DNA of 64,000 nucleotides from Ornithinibacillus scapharcae TW25 (GTDB taxonomy: Bacteria > Bacillota > Bacilli > Bacillales > Amphibacillaceae). This document shows positions 1 through 8,088 of the stretch, piece after piece (positions within the stretch are counted from its first letter, which is position 1; every line of letters begins with the position of its first letter). The translations under genes were made by a program, and so were the position numbers. Under the pieces are notes generated by a model. That model saw nothing but the letters and a program-made list of their open reading frames with translations. It did no database searches and had not been told where the DNA came from. The stretch lies in contig NZ_AEWH01000044.1 in the NCBI RefSeq assembly GCF_000190475.1, positions 1-64,000 on the forward strand. The letters are read 5' to 3'.

Positions 1-11
1 GAGTAAACAAT

Positions 12-46
12 GGTCCAAGCTTCCCTTTGGAAGCGATACTTGGGCC
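12..46 (-). other. bulged hairpin downstream of fakA
   Basis: Two nested arms are visible: GGTCCAA with TTGGGCC (one G-U pair) outside, and GCTTCC with GGAAGC inside around a CTTT loop, with a five-base bulge on one side. It lies 33 bases after the fakA stop. The visible downstream minus-strand bases (ATTGTTTACTC) are only weakly U-rich, so it could be a terminator or a leader structure for the next gene, which is outside the window. No gene start can be assigned in bases 1-78. Confidence 0.4.
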
Positions 47-78
47 ATCTTCATAAGGAATGCTACGGTATGTCCAGA

Positions 79-1737
79 TTACTCTACCGAGAAGATATAA
101 GAATAAATCGGTTGATTACCATTATGAACTTCCACTTCTACATCCTCATAGTTTTCTTCAATAAAATTGACCAACTCTTTAACTTCCTCTTCTGACACAT
201 CTTCACCAGATAGAATCGTTAAAATCTCATCATCTTCAGTAATTAGCTCTTGGAATAATTGTTTTACAGCTTCAAAGCGTTCTTTATGAGTTGTAACAAT
301 CTTTCCATCTGCAATACCCATAAAATTACCATTTTCAATTGAGATACCGTCGATTTGTGTATCTCTTACTGCATAGGTGATTTGTCCTGTCTTGACATGA
401 GAACTTGCTTCTAACATGTTATTTTTATTAACTTCTAAATCCTCATCAGGATGGAATGCTAACAATGCACTAATACCCTGCGGAATTGTTTTTGTAGTCA
501 CTACAGCAACATTATCTTCAGCAAGCTCTGCAGCCTGTTCCGCAGCCATAACAATATTCTTATTATTCGGCAGAACAATTACATTCTTAGCATTAGCTTG
601 CTTAATAGCGTCTGTAATATCTTGCGTACTTGGATTCATAGTCTGTCCACCTTCTATAACGACAGTAGCCCCCAAGCTTTCAAAGAGATTCTTTAGACCA
701 GAGCCCATTGCAACAGTAACGATACCAAAATCAGCTTTTTCTTTTGCTACCTTTTGATCTTTTTTATCTCCAACGATTGCAGTATGCTGCTCTCTCATGT
801 TTTCAATCTTCATATTGATTAAACTACCATGACGTTGCCCAATTGTTAACACATTTCCCGGATATTCTGTGTGAACATGAACCTTTACAACCTCTTCATC
901 TGATACAACTAGTAGTGAGTCACCGTGCTGACTTAATTCATTACGGAATGCTGTCTCATCAAATGGATTATCATGTAATTTTTCCTCTTCAAACTTAACC
1001 ATGAACTCCGTACAATAACCAAACTCAATATCGGAAGTATCCATGAAGTCCTGTGCTTTATGATGTTCAGCGTTTACCATATCTTCCATTTCAACGGTGT
1101 CAACACCCTCAGGCAATTCTTCACCTTTTAATGCGGCTAGGAACCCTTCGTAAACCGTTACAAGCCCTTGACCACCAGAATCCACTACACCAACTTCTTT
1201 TAATACTGGCAAAAGATCCGGAGTACGTTTTAAAGAAGCTTTAGCTTCCTGTAGTACTTTCTCCATCATGATAATAATATCATCTTCTTCTCCCGCAATC
1301 TCTACAGCTTTCTTTGCTGCATCTTTTGCAACAGTTAAGATTGTACCTTCTACAGGCTTCATAACAGCTTTATAAGCTGTTTGAACTCCAGCGTCAAAAG
1401 CAATAGCTAAATCATCTGTAGTCAGTGATGATTTATTTTCCATCCCTTTCGCGAACCCTCTAAAGATTTGTGATAGAATTACACCCGAGTTCCCTCTCGC
1501 TCCCATTAATAAACCTTTTGAGAACGCTTGAGCAACCACAGAAATATTTTCAGATTTGGTTTTTTTCACTTCATTTGCGCCAGAAGTCATCGATAAGTTC
1601 ATATTTGTTCCAGTATCACCATCTGGCACTGGAAAAACGTTAAGCGCATCAATTTTTTTGGCATTATTAGTTAAATGGTGAGCTCCTGTCAATACCATTT
1701 GCGAAAAAGTAATGCCGTCTAGCTTTTGTACTGCCAC
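79..1737 (-). CDS. fakA: fatty acid kinase catalytic subunit FakA (DhaL/DAK2 family)
   Basis: This 552-residue protein is the YloV/FakA type of DAK2 kinase. It phosphorylates fatty acids held by FakB binding proteins so that exogenous fatty acids can enter phospholipid synthesis through PlsX/PlsY. The N-terminal DhaL nucleotide-binding motif PDGDTGTNM is at residues 38-46. A middle domain and a C-terminal DegV-like FakA domain follow. The length is normal for the family. The start is a GTG seven bases after GGAGG; the ORF has no nearer ATG. It lies 34 bases after yloU, the usual Firmicutes pair, so the two are probably cotranscribed. The substrate is inferred from the family. Confidence 0.93.
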   Translation of the reverse strand: MAVQKLDGITFSQMVLTGAHHLTNNAKKIDALNVFPVPDGDTGTNMNLSMTSGANEVKKTKSENISVVAQAFSKGLLMGARGNSGVILSQIFRGFAKGMENKSSLTTDDLAIAFDAGVQTAYKAVMKPVEGTILTVAKDAAKKAVEIAGEEDDIIIMMEKVLQEAKASLKRTPDLLPVLKEVGVVDSGGQGLVTVYEGFLAALKGEELPEGVDTVEMEDMVNAEHHKAQDFMDTSDIEFGYCTEFMVKFEEEKLHDNPFDETAFRNELSQHGDSLLVVSDEEVVKVHVHTEYPGNVLTIGQRHGSLINMKIENMREQHTAIVGDKKDQKVAKEKADFGIVTVAMGSGLKNLFESLGATVVIEGGQTMNPSTQDITDAIKQANAKNVIVLPNNKNIVMAAEQAAELAEDNVAVVTTKTIPQGISALLAFHPDEDLEVNKNNMLEASSHVKTGQITYAVRDTQIDGISIENGNFMGIADGKIVTTHKERFEAVKQLFQELITEDDEILTILSGEDVSEEEVKELVNFIEENYEDVEVEVHNGNQPIYSYIFSVE

Positions 1738-1771
1738 AATAGTTCCTCCCTCTAAATCAGGTGAGCAAAAA

Positions 1772-2134
1772 TTAATCTTTTGCTACACGTACTCCTTGTA
1801 TGAAGATATTTACGGAATCAATGTCGAGTCCTAATGTTTTACTTAAAGTATATTTGACTTGTGATTGCACATTATGAGCCACCTCTGAGATCTTCGTGCC
1901 GTAGCTAACAATAATATACATATCAATATGTAGGGAATTATCTTCTTGTCTAACGATGATTCCACGAGAATAATTTTCTTTTCGAAGTATCTCTGCTATA
2001 CCGTCTTTGATTTGACTTTTTGAAGCCATTCCAACAATACCATAGCACTCAACAGCAGCACCACCAGCGATTGTTGCAATTACTTCATTCGTAATGGTTA
2101 CATGACCATCTTTAGTATTCAATTCAATGGACAT
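1772..2134 (-). CDS. yloU: Asp23/Gls24 family envelope stress protein YloU
   Basis: This is a 120-residue Asp23/Gls24 protein that starts MSIELNTKDGHVTI. An ATG at 2134 with AGAAGGAGG just upstream is preferred over a longer reading frame, whose extra N-terminal part looks like untranslated leader. Staphylococcal Asp23 is membrane associated and affects the cell-wall stress response; the B. subtilis homologue is poorly characterised. It precedes fakA, as in most Bacillales. The family call is firm and the function is inferred. Confidence 0.9.
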   Translation of the reverse strand: MSIELNTKDGHVTITNEVIATIAGGAAVECYGIVGMASKSQIKDGIAEILRKENYSRGIIVRQEDNSLHIDMYIIVSYGTKISEVAHNVQSQVKYTLSKTLGLDIDSVNIFIQGVRVAKD

Positions 2135-2347
2135 AATAATCCTCCTTCTGAGCTTCTTTAATCTTAAGGATATTTTACTACAGAATATACGCTTTTGCAC
2201 TTCAAGGTTCTCTACGTAATAATAATAAATAAGTCCAGTTCTCAAGTGTACAATCCAATTATGTAGCGAGCTTAGATAAGCTTTTCGCCTCTTATAACAA
2301 TGAACGATTCCCATCAATCTGTCAAGTGATAATTCTTTGCATAACCA

Positions 2348-2376
2348 TTGCATTCTTTTCTCACTTATGGTAAATT
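2348..2376 (+). promoter_or_regulatory. probable sigma-A promoter of rpmB
   Basis: A TTGCAT -35 box (2348-2353) is followed after 17 bases by TAAATT (2371-2376), preceded by TGG, which gives an extended -10. It ends 45 bases before the rpmB start. The rest of the yloU-rpmB gap holds the divergent yloU leader, where no convincing promoter was fixed. Confidence 0.55.
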
Positions 2377-2421
2377 GTATAAGTATTAAATTGACTTTTG
2401 TTAAGAGTAGGAGGGATTACC

Positions 2422-2610
2422 ATGGCAAGAAAATGTGTTGTTACTGGTCGTAAAACTAGTAGTGGAAACCAACGCTCACACGCTATGAATTCCAATAGAC
2501 GTAAATGGAAAGCTAATGTGCAAAAAGTTCGTATTATGGTTGACGGAAAACCACAACGTGTTTATGTTTCTGCACGCGCACTTAAATCAGGTAAAGTGGA
2601 ACGCGTATAA
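2422..2610 (+). CDS. rpmB: 50S ribosomal protein L28
   Basis: This is a 62-residue L28, a basic protein of the large ribosomal subunit. It reads [16 protein letters not shown] at the start and ends [13 protein letters not shown], close to the B. subtilis sequence. The start is the ATG at 2422 after a GTAGGAGGG Shine-Dalgarno; an upstream in-frame TTG at 2398 lacks one. It is on the plus strand, divergent from yloU-fakA and convergent with spoVM, the same arrangement as B. subtilis. A strong terminator follows. Confidence 0.97.
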   Translation: MARKCVVTGRKTSSGNQRSHAMNSNRRKWKANVQKVRIMVDGKPQRVYVSARALKSGKVERV

Positions 2611-2654
2611 TTTATATACCTATTCATTTTACACCGATACATTAGTTATTAGCC

Positions 2655-2686
2655 AAAAGCACCCAAAGTAAACTGGGTGCTTTTTA
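2655..2686 (+). terminator. rpmB terminator
   Basis: AGCACCCA pairs perfectly with TGGGTGCT around an eight-base loop and is followed by a run of T. It lies about 45 bases after the rpmB stop. Confidence 0.9.
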
Positions 2687-2746
2687 CATTTTATCATAAT
2701 GGTGTATTTTACGTTTCATGATCTGGTGTGGAAGATAACTAATCCA

Positions 2747-2783
2747 CAAAAAAAGAGAGCTTCTGCCAATCATTGACAAAAGC
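2747..2783 (-). terminator. spoVM terminator
   Basis: On the minus strand GCTTTTGTCAA pairs with TTGGCAGAAGC (11 pairs, two of them G-U) around a three-base loop. It is followed by TCTCTTTTTTT. It begins about ten bases after the spoVM stop and ends the prpC-to-spoVM direction of transcription. Confidence 0.85.
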
Positions 2784-2793
2784 ATGCGAAGCA

Positions 2794-2877
2794 CTATTTC
2801 TCCTTTTTAAAAATCCCAATCATTACCCTTACAAATCCACCAAGTACTCTAGGGAGCTTAATCGTATAAAATTTCAT
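2794..2877 (-). CDS. spoVM: stage V sporulation protein SpoVM (27-residue amphipathic peptide)
   Basis: This short gene encodes MKFYTIKLPRVLGGFVRVMI followed by GIFKKEK, 27 residues, almost identical in pattern to the 26-residue B. subtilis SpoVM. The peptide forms an amphipathic helix that recognises the convex forespore membrane, anchors the coat ATPase SpoIVA and inhibits FtsH. The conserved Pro9 needed for curvature recognition is present. The ATG follows a very strong GGAGGAGGG. Its position between thiN and rpmB matches B. subtilis. It should be transcribed in the mother cell by sigma-E; no clear sigma-E promoter was identified in the 46-base gap from thiN. Confidence 0.95.
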   Translation of the reverse strand: MKFYTIKLPRVLGGFVRVMIGIFKKEK

Positions 2878-2923
2878 AAGTTCGCCCTCCTCCAATTTAC
2901 AAACACGATACATGAATCGTTTT

Positions 2924-3568
2924 TTATCCACGACTCCTTACAACTAATACTATGCCTTTCATAAAAGAAAAAGTACCAGAATTTGCGATAAGCTTGTTTG
3001 AAATTGATAAGGTTGAGCCCATTATTATTGTTGCTTCTGTTAGGGGATAGTAAAATCCTTTTAAAGTTAACCCCTTAACCTCTGTTGTTAGTGGTACAAA
3101 CGAAATAGTTGGATAGGTAGCATCCCTTTCAACCATATGTGTACCTGGATGAAACTGCTCGATTCGATTATACTGGTCAACTATAATACCATGAATATTT
3201 TCTTCCTTAAGTTGATTTAGTAGTTGAATGTTGATAAGGGTGTGATCCATACGCCCTCCGGTTACACCCATTAAATAGACAGTACTAGGCGACAACGATA
3301 GTGCCTTCTGTAAAGCCAATTCTAAATCTGTCTTGTCCTTTTCAACTGGATATAGCTCTATATGTTTTGCATAATTCTTGATGGTAAGTAATTCTGTTTC
3401 GTCAACAGAGTCAAAATCTCCAATAGCATGGGCTAGCTTCAGATGATTCTGTATTGCCACTAAAGCTCCTCTATCAGCCCCTATCCATATATCGATTTCT
3501 TCTCGATACTTGGATAAATCTGGAATCAATTCAGCGGGTCCACTACCAATGATTGCCACACTCAACAT
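2924..3568 (-). CDS. thiN: thiamine pyrophosphokinase ThiN
   Basis: This 214-residue protein transfers pyrophosphate from ATP to thiamine to make the cofactor thiamine diphosphate. It shows the family pattern: an N-terminal GSGPAELIPDL region, GADRGA near residue 31, GDFDSV near residue 52, and GVTGGRMDHT in the middle, which supplies metal and pyrophosphate ligands. The length is normal. It starts seven bases after the rpe stop, so it is probably in the rsgA-rpe operon, as in B. subtilis (yloS). Confidence 0.94.
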   Translation of the reverse strand: MLSVAIIGSGPAELIPDLSKYREEIDIWIGADRGALVAIQNHLKLAHAIGDFDSVDETELLTIKNYAKHIELYPVEKDKTDLELALQKALSLSPSTVYLMGVTGGRMDHTLINIQLLNQLKEENIHGIIVDQYNRIEQFHPGTHMVERDATYPTISFVPLTTEVKGLTLKGFYYPLTEATIIMGSTLSISNKLIANSGTFSFMKGIVLVVRSRG

Positions 3569-3575
3569 AAGTCTT

Positions 3576-4232
3576 TTATCCTTTTGCTGCGTGACGAATA
3601 TCTTCTATTGCTTTTTTTCGGTTTGATTGATCATAAATTGCACTTCCTGCAACTAATACATCAACTCCTACTTCCACACATGTTCTTGCTGTTGTAACAT
3701 TCACTCCACCATCTACTTCTATCTCAAAAGATAGACCATATTCCTCACGCCACTTAGCTATCTGTCTGATTTTATCCAATGTTAATGAAATGAAGGATTG
3801 ACCACCAAAACCTGGGTTCACTGTCATAACTAGTACAAGGTCAACTTCCTGTAGTATTTCTCTTATCATTTCCGCAGGGGTAGCAGGATTAATAGCAACT
3901 CCCGCTTTGATACCATGTGATTTAATTAACTGAATGGTTCTATGTAAATGTACAGTTGCCTCTTGATGTACCGTAATAATGGAAGCACCAGCCTTCGCAA
4001 AAGAAGGAATATAGTGATCTGGATTTTCAATCATTAGATGGACATCTAGTGGCAATTTAGTTATTGGCTTTATCGCTTCAACTACCAGCGGTCCAATTGT
4101 TATATTCGGCACAAAATGACCATCCATAACATCCACATGGATATAGTCTGCTCCCCCAATTTCTACATCTTTAATTTCTTCACCTAATTTAGCAAAGTCT
4201 GCTGATAATATTGATGGTGCTATTTTTGTCAT
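3576..4232 (-). CDS. rpe: ribulose-phosphate 3-epimerase
   Basis: This is a 218-residue TIM-barrel enzyme that interconverts ribulose 5-phosphate and xylulose 5-phosphate in the pentose phosphate pathway. The motif HVDVMDGHFVPN (residues 33-44) carries metal and catalytic residues. MTVNPGFGGQSF and EVDGGVN complete the active site and phosphate site. The ATG follows GAGGTATTAGT and lies one base from the rsgA stop, so translation is likely coupled. Confidence 0.96.
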   Translation of the reverse strand: MTKIAPSILSADFAKLGEEIKDVEIGGADYIHVDVMDGHFVPNITIGPLVVEAIKPITKLPLDVHLMIENPDHYIPSFAKAGASIITVHQEATVHLHRTIQLIKSHGIKAGVAINPATPAEMIREILQEVDLVLVMTVNPGFGGQSFISLTLDKIRQIAKWREEYGLSFEIEVDGGVNVTTARTCVEVGVDVLVAGSAIYDQSNRKKAIEDIRHAAKG

Positions 4233-4233
4233 A

Positions 4234-5115
4234 CTAATACCTCGGCTTTCGTGATTGTATTTCTTCTAAAAAACTAATGTAATGTTCATATCGGTACATG
4301 GGAATTTCTCCTTGTTCCACGGCGTCTTTTACAGCACATTTAGGTTCTTTGGCGTGAAGACACCCTCTAAACTTGCAATTCTCCAATCGTTCTCTCATTT
4401 CCGGAAAACAACTAGAAAGTTCATCTGCTTCAATTTCACTAAAGTCTAAAGCGCTAAATCCAGGGGTATCTGCTACTAATCCATTGTTTATTTCTATCAA
4501 TTCAACATGTCTAGTAGTGTGCTTACCCCTTCCTAAACTCTTAGAAATATCTGCAGTTTTCAGTAATGATTCTGGACTCAAAGCATTAATTAAGGAAGAT
4601 TTACCGACTCCAGACTGTCCAGCGATTACTGTCACTTGGTCCTTTAAGTAATCCTTTATACGAACCATTTCTTTTGGATCTTTAGCTGAAAACATCTCAA
4701 CCTTATAACCTATTCCCTCGTAATCCGCTTGATATTCTTTTAAATCAACGATCTGTTCATCTGTTAGTAAATCCGTTTTCGTAATAAAGATGATTGGCGT
4801 AATTCCTTTCGCCTCGATTAAGACTAGGAATCGATCCAATAATGTCGTGCTAAAATCAGGCATCGTCGCAGAGCTTACAATAATTGCTTGCGTTATATTC
4901 GCAATAGGAGGACGAATTAATTCATTCGTCCTAACCTTTACCTCTGTTATATAACCTTCATTTTCTTCTCGATGATCAAAAGAAACATAATCTCCTACTA
5001 GCGGTGTAATGTTCTTTTTTCGGAATACTCCTCTACTTTTACATTGAAATACTCCTTCTGTAGCTTGGACATAGTAAAACCCACTCAAAGCCTTTATAAT
5101 TCTGCCTTCTGGCAT
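4234..5115 (-). CDS. rsgA: ribosome small subunit-dependent GTPase RsgA
   Basis: This 293-residue circularly permuted GTPase (YloQ/CpgA) acts late in 30S subunit maturation. It has an N-terminal OB fold, then TKTD (G4, residues 112-115), then GQSGVGKS (G1, 166-173), then DTPGFSA (G3). A C-terminal zinc knuckle contains the Cys-Cys-His-Cys series around CKFRGCLHAKEPKC. The start ATG directly follows the prkC stop (TAAATG). In B. subtilis this GTPase is a PrkC substrate, which fits its place in the prpC-prkC operon; phosphorylation here is inference. Confidence 0.95.
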   Translation of the reverse strand: MPEGRIIKALSGFYYVQATEGVFQCKSRGVFRKKNITPLVGDYVSFDHREENEGYITEVKVRTNELIRPPIANITQAIIVSSATMPDFSTTLLDRFLVLIEAKGITPIIFITKTDLLTDEQIVDLKEYQADYEGIGYKVEMFSAKDPKEMVRIKDYLKDQVTVIAGQSGVGKSSLINALSPESLLKTADISKSLGRGKHTTRHVELIEINNGLVADTPGFSALDFSEIEADELSSCFPEMRERLENCKFRGCLHAKEPKCAVKDAVEQGEIPMYRYEHYISFLEEIQSRKPRY

Positions 5116-7158
5116 TTATTCACCTTCTTCATATGGTATTAATTCATCGTATATAATCTCGTTATCACGCATAACTCGATATCTTGCTTGTGTTCCAGGT
5201 GCTATTTTTAAATCAATTGTTCTTCTGACATCTTCGGTTATGGAGAACTGATCCTTAACAATCGATATATCCGGGTTATTCATATCTTGAACATAGATTC
5301 TTACCTCCTGCGGGATTGGGCTACCACTAGAGTCATCTCCATTATCATCACCTGGGGTATCCGAATCATCCAAAGCGTAATCAATAATCAACTGTACGGT
5401 ATGTGTTCTAGGAGGAAGTTCCTTTGGCCCAATGGAAACGTAAACATCAATGGTGTCTCCTTCATTTACTTCCGTTTTCGCTTCGGGATTTTGTCTAATA
5501 ATCCGACCCTCTGCAATCGTTTCAGAATTTTCTTTGTGAACCTTTATTCTTAATCCCTTCGATTCTAACAGTGCTTTAGCCTCGTTTTCTGTATACCCAA
5601 CTAAACTATCTAGTTGAATCGGTTCGGTTCCTTGACTAACCTCAAAAATAACAGTAGTCTCATCAGGGATTACATCCTCACCAGGCTTTGGTTGTACTTG
5701 CGTAATTATTTCACCAGCTGGCCGATCCGAATATTTCTCATAAATTACAATATCTGTATAACCTTTCTCCCGAAGGAGCCTCTCAGCATCTGTAGCTTGT
5801 CTACCTGTATAGTCATCAAATTCATCCCGCTCTTTTCCAGTACTAACAAATACGGTGATAGTTTGTCCTTCTTTCACCGGTCTTCCAGGTCTAGGATCCG
5901 TTTTGACTACCTTACCCTCTTCTATTTCATCTGAAGGAACGTCTTCTCTTTCGACTTCTAGATTCAACGATTCAAGTTCCTCTACTGCATCTCTGTAATC
6001 ATACTCAATAACATCTGGAATTGTTACCTCTTTTGATTTCAATAGTCCTGGTACTAGGAACAAAGCGATTACGATGGCTATTATCAAGACTACAATTGAG
6101 ATGGTAATGATTAAGCCCTTCTTCTTCCGCTTTTTCTTTTTGTTTTTCTTTTTATTTTTCTTACCTGTTTTATCAGAATCTTGACCTTTGTCTACCACTT
6201 TCTTCGTTTCAGCATTTGCCTGATGAATAATAGTATCCTGATGGATGTTTTCAAGATTATTCTCTGTTATAATCGGGATTGCTTTCGTTTCTTCTCCTAC
6301 CTCAGTAGGTGGTATATATTTCGGTTCATTAATATTCTCCGGAGTTAATGCAACTTCCAAACTCTCCTCCATATCATAGACTGTTTCATATCGATGAAAA
6401 GGATCTTTGGCAGTTGCTTTTAGGACAATATTCTCCACACTTTGCGGCACATCTGGACTATATCGCCTTACGGAAGGTGTATCACTTTGAAGATGCTTTA
6501 AAGCGATTGATACCGGGGACTGCCCGGAAAAAGGTAATCTCCCTGTCAACATCTCGAAAAACACAATTCCAAGTGAATATATATCAGACTTCTTAGTAGC
6601 TAACCCACCTCTTGCTTGTTCCGGTGATAAATAGTGGACAGATCCTAAAATAGAATTAGTCTGTGTTAAGGAGGTCGCACTCAATGCAACAGCAATACCG
6701 AAGTCCGTAACCTTGATATGGCCATATGTATCAATAAGAATATTTTGTGGTTTTATGTCACGGTGTACAATCCCATTTTCATGAGCATGAGAGATAGCAG
6801 CAGTAATCTGTTTCATAATCTCAATGGCTTCCGGTACATCGATTGGACCGTATCGCTGGATAAATTCCTTTAAGGTCATCCCATCTACGTACTCCATTAC
6901 CATATAAAGTATTTGTTCTTCTTCACCAACATCGTAAATGGTAACTACGTTCGGATGCGAAAGACTGGTTGCCGACTGAGCTTCTCGGTCAAATCTTGCT
7001 ATAAACTCTTCATCATTTGCATATTCTAATCGTAACACCTTAATGGCAACTCTACGATCTAAAATGATGTCCTGTGCAAGATAGACATCAGCCATTCCGC
7101 CTCCACCAATTTTTTCTTTAATCCGATAACGTTCGCTTAGTAAATGGCCATTTAACAC
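5116..7158 (-). CDS. prkC: serine/threonine protein kinase PrkC with PASTA domains
   Basis: This is a 680-residue membrane kinase. The kinase domain has the glycine loop GGGGMADVY (18-26), the ATP lysine at 40, HRDIKPQN with catalytic Asp134, DFG at 152-154, and a Thr/Ser-rich activation loop. A lysine-rich stretch (about 333-347) precedes one transmembrane helix (about 348-371). Three PASTA repeats and a C-terminal extracellular extension then lie outside, where family members bind muropeptides. B. subtilis PrkC triggers spore germination in response to such fragments. The start is a GTG after AGGTG, overlapping the last bases of prpC, its phosphatase partner. Confidence 0.96.
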   Translation of the reverse strand: MLNGHLLSERYRIKEKIGGGGMADVYLAQDIILDRRVAIKVLRLEYANDEEFIARFDREAQSATSLSHPNVVTIYDVGEEEQILYMVMEYVDGMTLKEFIQRYGPIDVPEAIEIMKQITAAISHAHENGIVHRDIKPQNILIDTYGHIKVTDFGIAVALSATSLTQTNSILGSVHYLSPEQARGGLATKKSDIYSLGIVFFEMLTGRLPFSGQSPVSIALKHLQSDTPSVRRYSPDVPQSVENIVLKATAKDPFHRYETVYDMEESLEVALTPENINEPKYIPPTEVGEETKAIPIITENNLENIHQDTIIHQANAETKKVVDKGQDSDKTGKKNKKKNKKKKRKKKGLIITISIVVLIIAIVIALFLVPGLLKSKEVTIPDVIEYDYRDAVEELESLNLEVEREDVPSDEIEEGKVVKTDPRPGRPVKEGQTITVFVSTGKERDEFDDYTGRQATDAERLLREKGYTDIVIYEKYSDRPAGEIITQVQPKPGEDVIPDETTVIFEVSQGTEPIQLDSLVGYTENEAKALLESKGLRIKVHKENSETIAEGRIIRQNPEAKTEVNEGDTIDVYVSIGPKELPPRTHTVQLIIDYALDDSDTPGDDNGDDSSGSPIPQEVRIYVQDMNNPDISIVKDQFSITEDVRRTIDLKIAPGTQARYRVMRDNEIIYDELIPYEEGE

Positions 7159-7913
7159 GATGGCTCACCTTCTTCCACTGAAGTTTCATGCTGTAATATA
7201 ATGAGCGAAACATTATCCTCCCCACCGCGTTCATTAGCTAAATCTACCAATAGTTTCCCTACGCCTTCGATATCGTTTGTTGACTTCAAATACTCGGCAA
7301 GCTCATGATCTCTTACTTTATCTGTTAACCCATCGGAACAAAGTAATAACTTATCCCCATCTTCCCAGTTTATTGTTTGTATATCTGGTTCAACGGTTTC
7401 ACTTGTACCTAATGCTCTTAGTACAACATTCTTTCTAGGGTGCTGTAATGCATCTTCTTTCGAAATCTGACCAGATTGTACAAGAGCGTTCACTAAGGAA
7501 TGGTCCTCTGTTATCTGCTTAAAGCTGAAATCATTATACAGGTAACATCGACTGTCCCCAATATGTGCAACAGAGATAAATTCTTCCGTACAAACGGCTA
7601 CTACGATGGTTGTACCCATACCTTGACATTCTTCTTTTTCAAGTGAATGCTGATAAATGGATGTATTCATCTCTAGTAAGGCGTTTTTCAGCCATTCCTC
7701 TGTTTCCTCTGGGGAAAGTAATTTCTCAATCTTACGCCATTTTTCTTCTATGATTGATGTTGCCATTTCACTAGCTACATCGCCTGCTTGATGGCCACCC
7801 ATTCCATCTGCGATAATAGCCAAATATTGGCCGTTTCCATTTGAAAATATACCACCAGAGTCTTCATTATGACTTCTTACTTGACCACGGTCAGTCAAAA
7901 AGTGTCCTTCCAT
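7152..7913 (-). CDS. prpC: PP2C-type protein phosphatase PrpC
   Basis: This 253-residue PPM phosphatase removes phosphate from PrkC and its targets. The metal-binding motifs of the family are all present: RSHNEDS near the N terminus, ADGMGGHQAGD, HIGDSR, SDGLTD and GGEDNVS at the end. The ATG at 7913 after AGGGGTGG is chosen over an upstream in-frame start that lacks a ribosome site. It overlaps prkC. In B. subtilis rlmN lies immediately upstream; here that gene is missing and a 175-base gap separates prpC from rsmB. Confidence 0.95.
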   Translation of the reverse strand: MEGHFLTDRGQVRSHNEDSGGIFSNGNGQYLAIIADGMGGHQAGDVASEMATSIIEEKWRKIEKLLSPEETEEWLKNALLEMNTSIYQHSLEKEECQGMGTTIVVAVCTEEFISVAHIGDSRCYLYNDFSFKQITEDHSLVNALVQSGQISKEDALQHPRKNVVLRALGTSETVEPDIQTINWEDGDKLLLCSDGLTDKVRDHELAEYLKSTNDIEGVGKLLVDLANERGGEDNVSLIILQHETSVEEGEPSC

Positions 7914-8088
7914 TCTTCCACCCCTTATCTTAAGCAACAAATTACAATAGAAAAAACAGGCACTTTCTCTATTGAATTATGTGTATAGGTACGTTCTTGA
8001 CGACTTTTTACTATAGTATTACACAATATCCCAAAGAAGAATATCCTTTTCTGGTAATTTTTCTCTATTTACCTACAGTTTTTTATGA

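Noticed and set aside
1772-2353. A 193-residue version of YloU with a 73-residue N-terminal extension
   Set aside because: The extension lacks a Shine-Dalgarno, is not part of the Asp23 family, and a strong AGGAGG precedes the internal ATG at 2134.
7945-7976. Terminator between rsmB and prpC
   Set aside because: The AATAGAGAAA / TTTTTCTATT pairing is AT-only and not followed by a T tract on the minus strand.
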